The notes beneath the pieces were generated by a model, which saw only the letters and a program-made list of their open reading frames with translations, was not told the DNA's origin and made no database searches. Below, one piece after another: positions 23,301-35,800 of a stretch of DNA of 64,000 bases. The stretch covers positions 171,716,974 to 171,780,973 of the forward strand of contig JBOZIK010000001.1 of NCBI GenBank assembly GCA_051453625.1. Direction: 5' to 3'. The stretch comes from Welwitschia mirabilis (taxonomy: Eukaryota > Gnetophyta > Gnetopsida > Welwitschiales). Within the stretch, counting starts at the first letter, position 1. Each line of letters opens with the position of its first letter. A program made the position numbers and the translations under genes.

Positions 23301-23587
23301 GCAACACTTTTATAATGAAGAGATTAAATGTCTATTATATAGGAGTGTAGAGTCTTTTTGGTATTTTTTGTATGAATGTATTTGGACTTAGGTATATTTT
23401 TTTTCATTGTAACTTGAAATCCATTAGCTTAAATTTTGAGTGATCTATTATAGGATTACAAGCAATAAAATAAAAACATGTTAATTTGTTTTTATACTTT
23501 TAACCCTTATATAAAATTTGGAATATAATATGCTTTAAGATATTCCAAAATTCTAATGAAAAAATACCTTTAGGAGACATCATTCTC
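20380..23587 (+). pseudogene. LINE ORF2 relic: endonuclease end, RT and zf-RVT
   Basis: ORF2 of plant LINEs nicks DNA and reverse-transcribes the element at the target. Ordered relics are: EDFNMVEF and D-R-S (consensus GDFNMV...DRS) at 20387-20425; GIDGFSIKFYK at 21392-21424 (consensus GPDGFPAEFYK); WPITLLSILYNIITKKIKNK near 21561-21620 (Arg to Trp is CGG to TGG); FDKDYDRISWKYL near 21748-21788; YANDIV at 22057-22074 (consensus FADD/YADD, with Asp to Asn at the catalytic pair); KKWCNKPLSLVGCLVLVKHI near 22342-22401; and WKDPNYSKVKNF... ESFWYFLYEC, the zf-RVT domain. Dozens of stops make it inactive. Confidence 0.88.
21645..21654. other. Short gap (10 N) inside LINE RT
   Basis: The gap falls between the ITLLS block and the FDKDYDR block of the LINE reverse transcriptase, whose order and orientation are preserved across it. 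Confidence 0.99.
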
Positions 23588-23983
23588 TATTGGGTATATT
23601 TGGCATAGATGTAATGCCAACATTTTATAATTTATAAAGGGAAATATAATGTCAAAGTCATGGGTATGAGTCATATGTTAAGCTTGTTAAATCCATATTT
23701 GATGGAATGGATTGAGTATATGAAAGAAATATAAGATAAATTAAAGTGATTTGAGGAAGTTAGTTATGAAAAGCACCATGTATATGTAGCCTTTGAAACT
23801 AATGAAAAATTATGTCTTATCATAGTCCTTGGTTTAGTTTGGGAGGGGGAACATCATGATTTGTAGTTAGTTTGTTCTTTTTTCTTCTATGCATGATTCT
23901 TTATTGGATGCTTATTAATTTTAGTATGTCAATTATAATGCTCACTTCTATTTCCATTTGTACATCGAGTTTTAAATCCTTCA
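23588..23983 (+). repeat. 5' LTR of the small LTR element
   Basis: It starts TATTGGGTATATTT, where the partner has TGTTGGGTATATTT, and ends CCTTCA two bases before the PBS. The changed second base (G to A) explains the lost TG terminus. Confidence 0.82.
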
Positions 23984-23985
23984 AA

Positions 23986-23999
23986 TAATATCAAAGCCA
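23986..23999 (+). other. Primer-binding site (initiator-Met type)
   Basis: The sequence TAATATCAAAGCCA matches TGGTATCAGAGCCA at 11 of 14 positions, and all three mismatches are G to A. Its position immediately after the left LTR fits a PBS. Confidence 0.8.
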
Positions 24000-25780
24000 A
24001 TAAAGATGTTGTTCATGTTATGGTGAAACTATAACTGCATTCAATAATGACACAATTGCAATCAGATTTAATGGCATAGTCAAGAAGGGTATTTTAGTGA
24101 CTTATTCTATGGTAATAATGGCTCAGCAAATCAAAGTGTTGTACAAGATGGCTTTGGATAATAATCCTTATGGCCAGTACCCTCGACTGGGAGTTCCTTG
24201 TCCTGATCCATCTTGAGAACAAAAATTCTTCTTTAACATTATAATCTATTCTAGTAAGACCCCATTTCCTACTCAGTGCCATTGGTCTATGTTGGAAATA
24301 CCACTATCAAAGAATAAGAAGGTTTTTCTGTCAAGTTGTACATCCTTTTTATTTCCTATAAAGGCCTTTCATTATTTGATTTTCTATGTTGTTTCCTATA
24401 AGGATATGAAAAATCTTAGTTTATTTCTTTTAAATAAAAAACAATGATGAAAACTGTATGTCAAATCTAGTGTTGATACCATCAGTGTAAGGACTAGATA
24501 AAGATAAAGATCATTGACCAAGGAGAATTCACCTATCACCACTACAAAAAACTTTTATCAAGAAATGAAAATAACTCCATCTCCCCAAGGTTAAAGCAAT
24601 CTAAATATTAGAAATACTAGCGGTTCATAATACATGTTTGTTTTGGAAGAGAGACCACCATTATTACCATTTTAGATAAGGTTAAGGATTTTTTTGATGC
24701 AATAGATTTCCAAAGATGTAGAAAATTCAATCCCTGTAAGAATCGTTTGTGACTATTTCCTTGAAAACAGACTTGAAGCTCTTCTACAATGGCTTATGGA
24801 AAATAATCTAAACCACTTTAATCCTTTACCGATCATGATTCTAGTCGATGAATCCTTAATGATGATCTGTCTTCCCCACAATTCTATAAAATCCAATGAA
24901 ATATTTAAGATCTGATGAGGCTTTTCAAATCTATAATGTCTTTTGCATTTGGAAGATCTACAATGTCTTTTTTGCTTTAAATATTTTGAGATTAGAGAAG
25001 AAGTAAATAAAATACCTTGTAAACATGTTTTATCTAGCAATATTTGATTCATTTTTTGAATTCCACTTTCATAATTTTTCATTTTAATTAATGCTTTGCC
25101 TTTTGGATGGGAAATTACTACATAGTCAAAGTTTTAGAGTTAAAGAAATATAATCCATTCTAGATGATCATTTCAATAAAGAAAAGCTATCAAGTAAGAG
25201 ACATCTCAAGAAATTAGTGATGATGACATGCATTTCCTTTAATTTTAATGGCATTTAGTAATCTCAATTATTTTGTAAACCTCTATTTGTTATTAAAAAG
25301 AACTTCTATTACAAAGAGGATGATAAAAATGGTAGTTCCAATGTAATGTTTTTTTTGTTATTCTTTATTATATTTCTCAAAATAGTATTATGTGCTATTC
25401 CCTTTAGAATGTTGATTGTAAAGATGACCTAGAATTTGAAGAACCCATCTAAACCTCCTTTTAAATTGCATTTATGTATGCTTTATATGTGGCCTAAAAT
25501 TGGAGTAAGGCATAGTAAATCTAGTTGGTCACTTAATGGTCATAATCCACTCTAGAGAAAAGAAAGTGAAGGGTAGAGGAAAAAACCCTTAGAGCCATAT
25601 GGGTTGCAACATAAGTAATCCATCCAAGGAGTAGATAATGAAAAATCTCCTAAGTTACTATCGAGAATTGTTAGGATTACATAACTAGCATTGTAATGTC
25701 TTGGAATGAATTATTGTAAAATGTGTGGCCTGAAATGGAATAGTACATACATAAAAGGGGTGTTCTTAAAATGTTGTCAT
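24000..25780 (+). other. Internal region of the small LTR element, no recognised domain
   Basis: Short plus-strand open pieces such as LYKMALDNNPYGQYPRLGVP near 24140-24200 and CDYFLENRLEALLQWLMENN near 24750-24808 look like degraded coding sequence, but I cannot match them to gag, protease, RT or integrase. The open frames at 24094-24282 and 24753-25082 on the minus strand have no recognisable motif either. Confidence 0.4.
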
Positions 25781-25781
25781 T

Positions 25782-25792
25782 AAGGGGGTGAT
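25782..25792 (+). other. Polypurine tract
   Basis: AAGGGGGTGAT precedes TGTTGGGT, the start of the 3' LTR, in the position of the plus-strand primer of LTR elements. Confidence 0.65.
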
Positions 25793-26182
25793 TGTTGGGT
25801 ATATTTGACACAGATGTAATACCAACATTTTATAATGTATAAAGGAAAAATAATGTCAAAGTCATGGGTATGAGTCATATGTTAAGATTGTTTAATCCAT
25901 ATTTAGTGAATAGACTTAGTGTATGAGACATAGATGAGGGAAGTTAGAGTGATTTAAAAAAGTCATTTATGAGAAGCATCATGTATATATATCCTTTGAA
26001 ACTAATGAAAAAGTATGCCTCATCATATGCCCTAGTTTGTTTTGGGATGGGGGCCATCATAATTTACAATTAGTTTGTCCTTTTTATTCTATGCATGATG
26101 CTTCACTAGGTGCTTATTGGTTTTAGTATATTAATTGTGGTGCTTACCTATATTTCCATTTTCACATTGATCTTTAAACCCA
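25793..26182 (+). repeat. 3' LTR of the small LTR element
   Basis: It begins TGTTGGGTATATTTG and ends TTTAAACCCA, parallel to TTTAAATCCTTCA in the 5' LTR. This gives the canonical TG...CA ends. Confidence 0.82.
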
Positions 26183-26520
26183 TTATTCTTAAATCTTTCT
26201 TTATAGATCAACTTTAACTAATGGTGTAGAATTATAAAATTATTTTATAGGCTTAATATTTAAATCATTTTTAGATGCTTGAGTGGGAAATGGAACTCAA
26301 AATTGATTACTTTTGTTCTACTTTATCTTATTTTTAGTTATCTATACTTGTACTTAGTTAGTTTTTTAGAATCTTACCTCTCTTTCTTGTGTTTATTTTA
26401 TGTTAAAAGTTTATATTACTGAGGTAAGGTCCTTAAAGATTTATCCTTACCTCTCTCTATAACCTTTTATATATGTCTCTATTGGTTTAATGAAATATCT
26501 AAATCCCCATAATTAAAAAA

Positions 26521-28810
26521 ATAATTATTACATGTAAACATTTTCTAATTAAAGAAAATAATTTATTTACTAGTTAAAGGAATTATTACACGGGAGTATT
26601 TTTGCATATAACTATTATCGAAATAAATTACTTTCTGATTAAAGAATATAAGTATGACATGTAACATTTTCTAATTAAAGGAAATAATTATTACACATAA
26701 TTATTTTCTAATTAAAACAACTATTGTAACTATGTTATAATTAAAAGAAACAATTATTACACTTCTAACTAAAGAAAATAATTATTACACATAACTAATA
26801 GATATAGGACCTGTGAAGTCTACTTTGAATAATGTGGCTAAATAATCTCTATGGATTTCTCCATCTAGAATCAACTATTACCAAGGAAAAATGTTTATAA
26901 ATCCAAAAAAATGTTGATTGGGTTGAAAAAGTTAAGGTTTAATAAAATGTTTATGTTCTTTTTAGAATAATAGATGCTTCATTTCTTCTTTTAAATATTA
27001 CCACTAAGGAAATAAAGAAGTGTTAAATTATCTAGAGTAAAGACTTATTAAAAATAGTGATGACGAAGAAGAATCCTTTTTAAAAATATTTAATGGTCCA
27101 AATAAATTATTCTTGATCCATGTTATAAGTTTATTGATCAATATGCATCTTATAGTGATGAAGATACATTACCCTTAAGGGGTATCCTCACTGATGAGAT
27201 AAATGATTCTTGATTAAGGTTGAAATTTTTTGGTTAAGATTTATCTTGAATTAATGAATACACATCATTCTAGAGGGACAGAACATCCATAGTTCAACTA
27301 AATATAAGATCCTTTTTCTCAAGAATAAAAGACTCACTAGAGAGGCCATTCTTTAAGAGATGCACATGATAAAATAAGGTACATTAGAGTTAAATAATAA
27401 AAATAGAAATAAGAAAAAAAAGGGAAAAGAGTTAGAATAGAACTAACTACAAATGAATAATTGGAATTTAAAGATTAAAAAATAATTATTCGCAAAAGTT
27501 GTGGAAGAAGCAAAGAACTTTTAGAAATTGCATCTCACCTTAGTGTTATTTTTACATCAAGTTTATGATGAAATGAAGGATTTAAAAAGTGAGCTCTATA
27601 TATAATCATTCTTTTCCAACTTATAAGTTCTCATTAAAGAAAATAATCATTACACATAATTTTTATCTAATTAAATAGGATTTTACATCTTGACAAGGAT
27701 GTATAAGTTAATAGTAAAGACTATAGATCATCTTAAAAAGTCTAATTCATATAATGTAACTATGAAGTCTTTACAGATTTTGTCATTTAAAATAATAGTT
27801 AGTAACAGAACATGTTAGTGAATCCAGGGAAACATTAATAAAGTCAAGAAAGTTCATGGTTTAGAAAAAAACCCTCACATACCTTTAAGGATGAGAGAGG
27901 TCCTTTTTCTTCTTTTAAATGCCATTACTGATGCAACAATAAAGCACACTGGACATAGTAATGACAAAGTAGAATCCTCTATGTAAAATTCTTCATGATG
28001 TACAAAAATGAGTTTTGATTAGTATTTTAAGTTCTTTAATCAAGATTTATCTTGGATTGATGAAGATGTATCATTCTTAAGGGCTAGAACATCCTCAATT
28101 TAGCCTAATAAGAGATGAAATTTATCAAGAAAAAAAAGACTCACTAGAGAGGTCATTCTTCAAAAGGTACATGCAATAGAAGAAAATATTTAAAATTAAA
28201 AAAATAATCCACTATAAATGAAGAATTGGATTTTAAAGAGAAAAAGAGGATTTACTCATAGAAGAAGTAGAAGAAGCAAAGCATTTTTAGGGAGCTGTAG
28301 TCCTCATTAATGTTCTTTTCCAATTATATATATATATATAATTATTTCTAACTTATAAACCCTAATTAAATAAAATAATTATTACACAATTGTTTTCTAA
28401 ATAAAGAAAATAATTAATACATGTAATTATTTATTAATTAAATAAAATAATTATTATATGTAACAATTTTATAATTAAAGAGAATAATTATTATGCATAA
28501 TAGTTTTTTTAATTAAGGAAAAAAATACTAGATGCAATTATTTATATTAAATGGATCTCCACATCTTGATGAAGATGTGGAAGTGTGTGGTAATGCTTAT
28601 AAGTCATCTTATGAAGTCTACTTCGATCAATGCAACTGTAAGGTCCTTATAGATTCTTCCACTTGAAACCAACTGTTAGGAAGTTAACATGCTAATGAAG
28701 CTAAGGAAGTTTTGATAAATTTAAGTAAGTTCAAGATTTAAGGTTTAGAATTTAGTGGTTGTTAGAAGTTCCATTAATGTTTGATCTACATTACAAATTT
28801 TTATTAGATG
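26521..28810. repeat. Tandem array of about 0.75-kb units, right half
   Basis: After about 280 bp of AT minisatellite (26521-26800) the same unit seen at 15790-18930 resumes. One unit is entered at its second block (GTGAAGTCTACTTTGAATAA near 26815), the next begins near 27684, and a third, internally deleted unit begins near 28559 and ends by about 28810. Order and orientation of the blocks match the left half. A short TA run lies at 28324-28340. Confidence 0.88.
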
Positions 28811-29263
28811 ATTTAAAGTGATTTAATTAGTTTTATAAAATAATAACTATCACAAAATTGTTTATCGTAAGAACTTAGGAGAAATTAAAAAGTAATTATA
28901 CTAATATAAAAGAGAACAACATGAGTAAAATCAAGTGAAAAAATCTTAAGGAAAATCTTGTTATCCTTAGGGCTCATAGATCTAACAAGATATGGTAAGT
29001 TAGAAAATAAGTTAAAAACACATCAAAAATTAAGGCACATGTAAAATCACACCATCCATAATCATAATTATAACAAAGTATTTAATTTTTTCATAAAAAT
29101 AGAAGTTAAAAAAAGAAAATACTCTAATTAGACCCAAAACCAGAATTTTTCTAGATAAAAGTGTTAGCATTCTTATGTGAAGGAACATTAGTAAGATAAG
29201 ACAATTATGAAGAACAATATTGATTAATAATTAATAAGATATTAGGAGTTTAAGAAAGAATGC
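28811..29263. other. Stretch with nothing identified
   Basis: AT-rich sequence between the array and the 29.3-kb direct repeat. No coding pattern or known repeat was seen. Confidence 0.5.
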
Positions 29264-29678
29264 TGTGACTCTTAAGTGTTTTAGTTTAAAGTGCAAAAGA
29301 TTAAATTTTATCTAATGAAGAGCAGAGATAAGAAGTAAAAAGGAAAATCAAGATTTATTATATTTTAAATGTTTATCATAGTGAGGAAGTCATTTAGGCA
29401 AATGATTTATGGATAAATCACCTGCCTAAGTTTAGATCTAGTCCCATGTAACTTCAAGTATTTTATCGTAGTTCATCTAACTTATTCTCCCTTAATGATT
29501 AATTTTATAAATTAATTATTTCAAGTGCCTCATAGTCACCTTATAATGTTTTACTAGTACGAAGTATTACATATTTTGGAAAGTTACATTTTCCCCCCTA
29601 ATGTGAAGTAAAACATATCATTTCATATTTCATTACTAATTTAATAATTGTTGAATTGATTATGTTAACTTCCTAACA
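29264..29678 (-). repeat. Direct repeat / putative LTR (left)
   Basis: It starts TGTGACTCTTAAG and ends CTTCCTAACA on the plus strand, giving TG...CA ends. It pairs with 32344-32808. Confidence 0.6.
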
Positions 29679-30771
29679 TGTTTCTTTAATTTTAACTTAG
29701 TTTTCAACTTTAGACTTATTTTGATTTTTAAAATCATCTAGATTTGTTTCTTCTTCATCTTTCTAATTTGTTTTCTTCTTTTTTTTCATTATCTTCAAAA
29801 ACCAAATTTAATAATTTCATCTTTAGTTTTATTTTAGGAAGTAGTTAGATAGTAAATTTTAATAAACTTTAGGACTTCCATCTTTTTGAGATACCTTATT
29901 TTATCTAAGGTACTTTTTGATGGATATCCATTTTTGCTACTTCATTTTACTATAGTACTTTACTTTAATTTGTTTTGTTTAATTTAGCAAATGTTTTTTT
30001 TGATAAATAATATTATTTTATTATTTGATAAATGACTTCTTATCTTAAGACTTTGTTTCATATTGGGGATATTTTTATCCTAAATGAAGTTATAAAATAA
30101 TACAAATACTTTATATAATATTCATTTTTAATTACTTTATTTAAAAAAATAATGTTCACAAGAGAGATACATAGTGTAACCAAATTATTTTGCTTGATGT
30201 AATAGAATTTTACATCACATTTTGAAATAAATCTTATATTTTAGCTTTTGAATCTATTCGATTGACAACTTTAGTGGCTAGTTTAATAGTACTAGCTGGT
30301 TTGACAAGTTCTAACTCTACTTTTCTAGAATTTGAACTTGATAAGGCTATCTCAGATGAACATGAAGTTATTTAATAGTATTTCATGCTTTATTAAGTGA
30401 TTTTATTGTTTTATCTTTTTCTTAGGATATTTGAACCTTTTTTCCTTTAAGCTAGATGATGTAGAATTTTTTTGTTATTCTATTGGAGTGTTTCATTTTT
30501 TTCCTTAAGTTGTTAATAAAACTTATTAATAGTAGCTCAAAGTTTATTGAATGCTTTTGCTTTTATCATTACTCTCTTATGAAATATAAACTTTCTCTAT
30601 TTTAGGCTAACTAAGCTATATCTATGTTTCATTATGGTTGATGACATAATAAGTGATTTTCTTAATATGACCTTGGTATATCATTGTATCATAGATAACA
30701 ATTAAGTGCTCATAATTTAGATAAGAGTTATTGAATGATTACTTGTTGTCCTTATAGCATTAGGGTCTTCA

Positions 30772-31031
30772 TGATACATCACAACTAACATATTAACGTT
30801 GTTTATATTCAACATCTATTCTTTGTATGAAGTAGAATCTTCATGTTTATTAAACTCATTTATATTCACTCTATGAATGAAATCTTTATTAATATTTAGT
30901 ATCCATGATGACATGTTACAACCAACATATTAATATCTTTTATATCTAATATTTATTCTTGGTTTGGATTACAACTCTTATTTTTATTAAACTAATTTAT
31001 GTCTTTTTTTTATGGACACTTTATTAATATC
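30772..31031. repeat. Tandem repeat, two units of about 130 bp
   Basis: Both units carry ACAACTAACATATTAA/ACAACCAACATATTAA, ATATTTATTCTT-like, TTTTTATTAAACT and TTTATTAATATnTAGTA in the same order. They sit inside the candidate element between the 29.3-kb and 32.3-kb repeats. Confidence 0.65.
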
Positions 31032-32343
31032 TAGTAATCATATGAGTGACACCTTTATAAGCATATTAATTTTGACTCCTTTTAAGAATGCTTTAATATG
31101 AATTCTAATAGTTCTAAAATACATCCAGTTCTATTTTTCTAAATTAGAACTATTATAAGTTCCTTTGAATTTAATATCCTAATGGATCATCAAATAATAT
31201 GAGAAATAATAAGAAGGAGAACATCAAGTGATCATCATTAAAAAAAAAATTGCAAAAAATAGCAATGAATTCCCAAATTTAAAATCATAGGGGTACAAGA
31301 GCATGACATTGTAAATTCACATAACTAAGATTTGTAGTAAGAAAAGGTAAAATGTATATAACCTTTGGCCTTATTTTTACACTTCATTTATAGTTTTTAC
31401 TACCAAAAAAAAAGAGATAAGAAGAATGTAATATTAATTTTAAAAAATGTGTAACTTCATTACATTACCATAATATTAAATAAAGAAATTACATATTTAG
31501 ATGACATCATCACTATTTTATTCAATAGTTTTTCATTTAGAAAGGAGGAGGAGGGCCTTTATGTTTTATCATGGAGGAAAATGTGCCTTATTATTCCATT
31601 TTGGCATCTAGACATGACACTTTTATGGTTGATAAATTTTGTTTTGATTAGATAGTAATAACATGATGTTGGTTATGTTATCAAATTACCAGTTTCATAG
31701 CTTTATTACTAGGTGTTTTACCAAATATTTGTAAAACATCTCTAACATTCCTACTTTATATATCTTGTTTATATTTATTCAACTAGTTATTACTTTCATA
31801 ATATAAGACCATAGTTCTTTGGCTATCATATGAAGTTAATTCTTATCCTTTGATGCTTTACCATATTTTAGGGAGTCATAGGAGGGCAACTCTTTGTTGA
31901 TCTTTATTGCAATGCTCTCAGTTTAATTCTTTAGTCTTACCAACTGGAGCTATAGAAAACTAATCTTCAATGGTACCATATTCAATTGTTTATAAAGCAT
32001 AAGTAAGAAAAACAATAGAAGAATTATTTTCTCTTGTGTTGACTAATTCATCTTTTATATCTTTATTTCCTTAGTATCAGATAACATTATCTCACTTTCT
32101 TCCTTACAACTTTTTAAATTCAAATTAATTGTTATAATACTAGTTTAAATCATAACATCCATAGTAACTTGAAGTTTAATAAGCAACATTAGCTTAGTAA
32201 AATAAACAAACTTATTTCATTTCATTAATAGTAATTATCACTTATTAAATTTTTATTAATAAAATTCTATTTTTATATTACTTATTATTTTGATATGAAA
32301 CCATCATCATTGATAGCATATTTGGAGTTGGAACAAAAATGGT

Positions 32344-32808
32344 CTCACTGCTAGTATTTAAGTGTTAAAGAGCAAGATCTTAAATTATATTTTTTGAATA
32401 GTAGAGAGAGGAAGTAAAAAAGAAAAATAAAACCTTATTATATTAAATATTTAGTATAATAATTAAAATAATTAAAATGAATCATGATTACAAATAGAGA
32501 TAATAACATATTTTGATGATTAATTAAGCAAGTGATTTATCCATGAACCACTTTTTTATGTCTTGAACTTAGGTATATGTAACTTCAAGTTTTTTCACAC
32601 TTCATCTAAATTCTTCTCTAATTGATGATTAATATTTTAAATTACTCATTTAAAATAAATGATCTTCATCTTATAATGTTTTTCTAGTAGGAAGGGTTTC
32701 TATTTCTAGATGTACAAGTTGTATCTTCTGGACTTAAACTAAACATGTCATTTCATGCTTTAATACTAAATTAATAATTGTTAAATAAGTTACATTAACT
32801 TCCTAACA
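32344..32808 (-). repeat. Direct repeat / putative LTR (right)
   Basis: It is similar to 29264-29678 with insertions near 32460-32510, and ends CTTCCTAACA. The left edge is approximate. Confidence 0.55.
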
Positions 32809-35800
32809 CAAGTAAACTAATTAATTATTCATTACACCTTTATGTTAGCCTCAAGATACATGGACAACTTCCTTAAACTATCACTAGGCTTTAATAGATA
32901 ATCATCAAGTAAAACATGTTCTCCTTTGGTGGAGAACAAGTAAATTCAATATACCATTTTTAGGGAAAGGGAAAAGGGGAATTTCATCACAAGGTATGTG
33001 GAGCTATGTAAATAAGACTAGATAGTAATCATTAATCTATTATAACTATGAGATATTTAAATTTTTTGTATTCTACTATTTCAAGGTTGGTATGTAAAGG
33101 TAGAGAAACATGATCATAGTTACAGCCTTTACTTCCACATTTTCTATCCTTCTCATGAGGAAGCATAGGTAACATGTAATCTAATGAAATTCTAGTAATA
33201 GTATATATAATATTGCTTTAACACAATAGACATTTTCTTAATTCATTCATCTATAACTAATTTTTTTCATATTAGTTTATGATCTATGCAGGCATAAAGT
33301 TATAGATTATATTCATAATGGTATTACTTATTAGAATATTTCTTATGAGAAGTTTTAGTATTTATATGCTTTTATATAATAAAGAGAAATTCCATTAGTA
33401 AAATAACAAAAATAATTCTTAAACTTAAGAAACTAAGATAGGATTTAAACCAAAAATAAAGAAAAGTTAAGCTCATGTACAATTCAAAAGACAAGGTTCA
33501 AAATAGTCAAGTGGATTCATAATGCCAAGACCTGTGTTGTTGAGAAAGATACAAATAGAGAGAAAAGAGCTATATATTACAAGTTAGACTTTTTAGGGCA
33601 TTAGTAAGTCATATCATAATACTACACTTAGGAAAAGTGAAAATCCTAATGGAAACCTAGTTAGATGTACATGCCTAAAAAATAAATATCTAATGTGAAA
33701 ATAAGTAAGAAAAAATAAAAGATATTTTTTTAAATCTTGTTTTGGTTTTGATTTATTTTAGTTACTTACTATGCATTTGTATTTAAGCTTAAGCTAGGGT
33801 TTCTAAGTCTCTTTGATAACTTATTGTACCCTTGCATACCTTTACATTCTATTGAATACCCTTTTTACATGCTTTAATTTAGGATTTCACCCTAGTTTTA
33901 CTCTTATTTCTATAGTTTCTCTACTTATTTGTGTTGCGATTTTTAGTTTTATAAGGTTTGTAGATTTGAAACATATGCTTTCTAGTTTTAATCCAAGGCT
34001 TTCTATGTGTGTCAACCCAGTTGTAGGTTTTAAGGATGTTTTTTAGTTTTAAAAGTTTTAAGGCCTCAACACGTTGACCTGCTGTTTTTAGCCATGGCAG
34101 TACATAAGATAACCTCATAGAGATCTTTATGATCTAAGTTTCTAGTAAATCCTTTTCATGAAGCGACTTGCTTGGCCTACATCTAATTTTCATAATGGCA
34201 TTCTTTTATTTTATGTGATGGATCCATGATGAGAAGTACATCAAGGAGATCTATAACATGTGAAGGTATCAAGTTGAAGATTTTCTTTAAGACTAAAGGA
34301 TCTGTGTTTGAGGCTTTTCACCACTTTCATAGCCTTTGTCACAAAGTGAATCTCTACCTCCTCTACTGCTTCCATTGTTTTTTATGATTATTCATTTTAA
34401 ACATTTTGTTTTCTAGTTATCCAAACTCATAGCTTAGTCATAAAGGCATTGTTTTTCTTGTTGCACAAATTGACAACACAAATGTAAGCACTACTCATTA
34501 TCAGATCTCTTTGCTATCATGTTTGTTTTTTAGAGTTTACATTATTGAAGCTATGTAACAACCTCCAACTTAGCACCTTCATCTACGTTTGCAACTGAAC
34601 AAACTCCTATAACTTGCATCTCTTCATCATTAGTATGTTCAAGCCAAATTTTATAATGCCTAATCACTTAACTAGCTGCTACCTACTTAACATGTTACTA
34701 GTTACTTGAGTTACCTACTAACTCATTGGATCATTACTAATTCACACACTACCCATCACTCCTTTTATTGTTGATACTACTTGCTACTTTCAACATTAAT
34801 GCCATCAGCAACTAATATGATTTTATAAATTGTAATTAAATAAGTGTCATCTAATTTACCAAGTGATGATCATGGTAGTGATCTAAAGGATAATGATGAA
34901 GAAAGCGAAGAAAGAAGAGGAAAAAAAAATTCATCCATGCTTTTGAGGTAATTTGAACATTTTAGAAAGATTCCAAAAATGATCCTAGCAGTAGTGAGGT
35001 AGAAATGAGCAAGCTTCTTTCTACAAGAAATTTAAATGCATTTAACCCTTATTGCAAGAATTCATTTAGTTTCATTTATTCATAAATAGATTAATGCTAT
35101 ATGTTATCATGTCATTGTTGTCCATCTTAATTTTGTTTATGTAAAATTTTCAATTCTCTTTAGACAACCTTGATTGTGTCTCTCTTTTATATCTTTGAAA
35201 TTAGCTATGTCTCTATTTGCTACATCATTTAAAATTGCATCAAACTAATCATTAGATTAAATCCATTAGGCTTCTTTCTTAAACAAACTTATTTATTGGA
35301 CCAAAAATCCAATAGTTTTGAATTTTTTAGTTTTTTTAATTTCTATGGAAACATGTAAATCTATACAATTTTTTAAGAGCTTTTATGTTAAGCTCCCATG
35401 CATTAGCATTAGCTAAGATTTTAGCTTTTGTTGGCTTAAATGCACTCTTTAAGTGAAATTTTAAACTTTTTTACATATTTTTGGAGTTTTGGACATATTT
35501 TCATAATTATAAGCCATTTAAACTTTCAAATTTAAAATAAGTAAGGATGTGGAGCAAGATTTACTTGACTTGATTTTTCTCACATAATAGCCCTTTCCAC
35601 TTGTAATTTAGATAGATCAAGTTGAGTTGGGATGTCAAGAAACATTCACTTAAGTTGACTATATTAAAATCAAGTTATTTTTTTCTATTTTTCAGTCTTT
35701 GACATTCTTTAATTTTTATACTTAATGATAATTTAAAATGCTTAATAATTCTTGATATTTAAAATTAAAAACTATCCACTCCTTAAACCATTAAGACTTT

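Larger units (their letters stand above)
23588..26185 (+). mobile_element. Small LTR retrotransposon with about 0.39-kb LTRs, inserted in the LINE
   Basis: Two direct repeats, 23588-23983 and 25793-26182, align along their length (GGGTATATTTGGCATAG... versus GGGTATATTTGACACAG..., CAAAGTCATGGGTATGAGTC in both). A PBS follows the left repeat and a purine-rich AAGGGGGTGA lies just before the right one. The internal part is only about 1.8 kb and shows no RT or integrase, so this is a non-autonomous or deleted element. Flanking 5-bp duplications are not clear (TTCTC on the left, possibly TTCTT on the right). The internal minus-strand frame at 24753-25082 is unassigned. Confidence 0.85.
20350..26520 (+). 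mobile_element. Decayed L1-type LINE, split by an LTR element
   Basis: The plus strand shows the C-terminal part of an endonuclease (EDFNMVEF at 20387), reverse transcriptase blocks, and a C-terminal zf-RVT domain (about 23219-23385). The LTR retroelement at 23588-26185 interrupts it. The tail resumes at about 26186 and ends with GGTTTAATGAAATATCT and a short A-run at 26515-26520. The 5' part is missing, as is common for LINEs. A 10-N gap lies inside at 21645-21654. The insertion splits the 0.75-kb tandem array. Confidence 0.85.
29264..32808 (-). mobile_element. Candidate LTR element (direct-repeat pair about 2.7 kb apart)
   Basis: The segments 29264-29678 and about 32344-32808 are similar over more than 400 bp (CAAGTGATTTATCCATGAACC, ATGTAACTTCAAGT, TAATTGTTGAAT...TTAACTTCCTAACA). 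Read on the minus strand each starts TGTTAGGAAGTTAA, a typical Copia-style LTR opening. The internal 2.7 kb shows no recognisable gag or pol, no clear PBS, and the 5-bp flanks do not match (AATGC versus CAAGT). It may be a decayed non-autonomous element or a duplicated repeat. Confidence 0.5.

Noticed and set aside
28660-28700. TGTTAGGAAGTTAACATG as a second Copia-type LTR start
   Set aside because: It lies within the ACTnTTAGnnAGnnAACATGCTAATGAAG block of the tandem unit and aligns with the other units, so the resemblance to the 29.7-kb LTR end is coincidental.
33813-34118. Hydrophobic 77-codon frame and overlapping antisense frame
   Set aside because: Both strands are open over the same bases in AT-rich DNA with no motif, which is what chance open frames look like.
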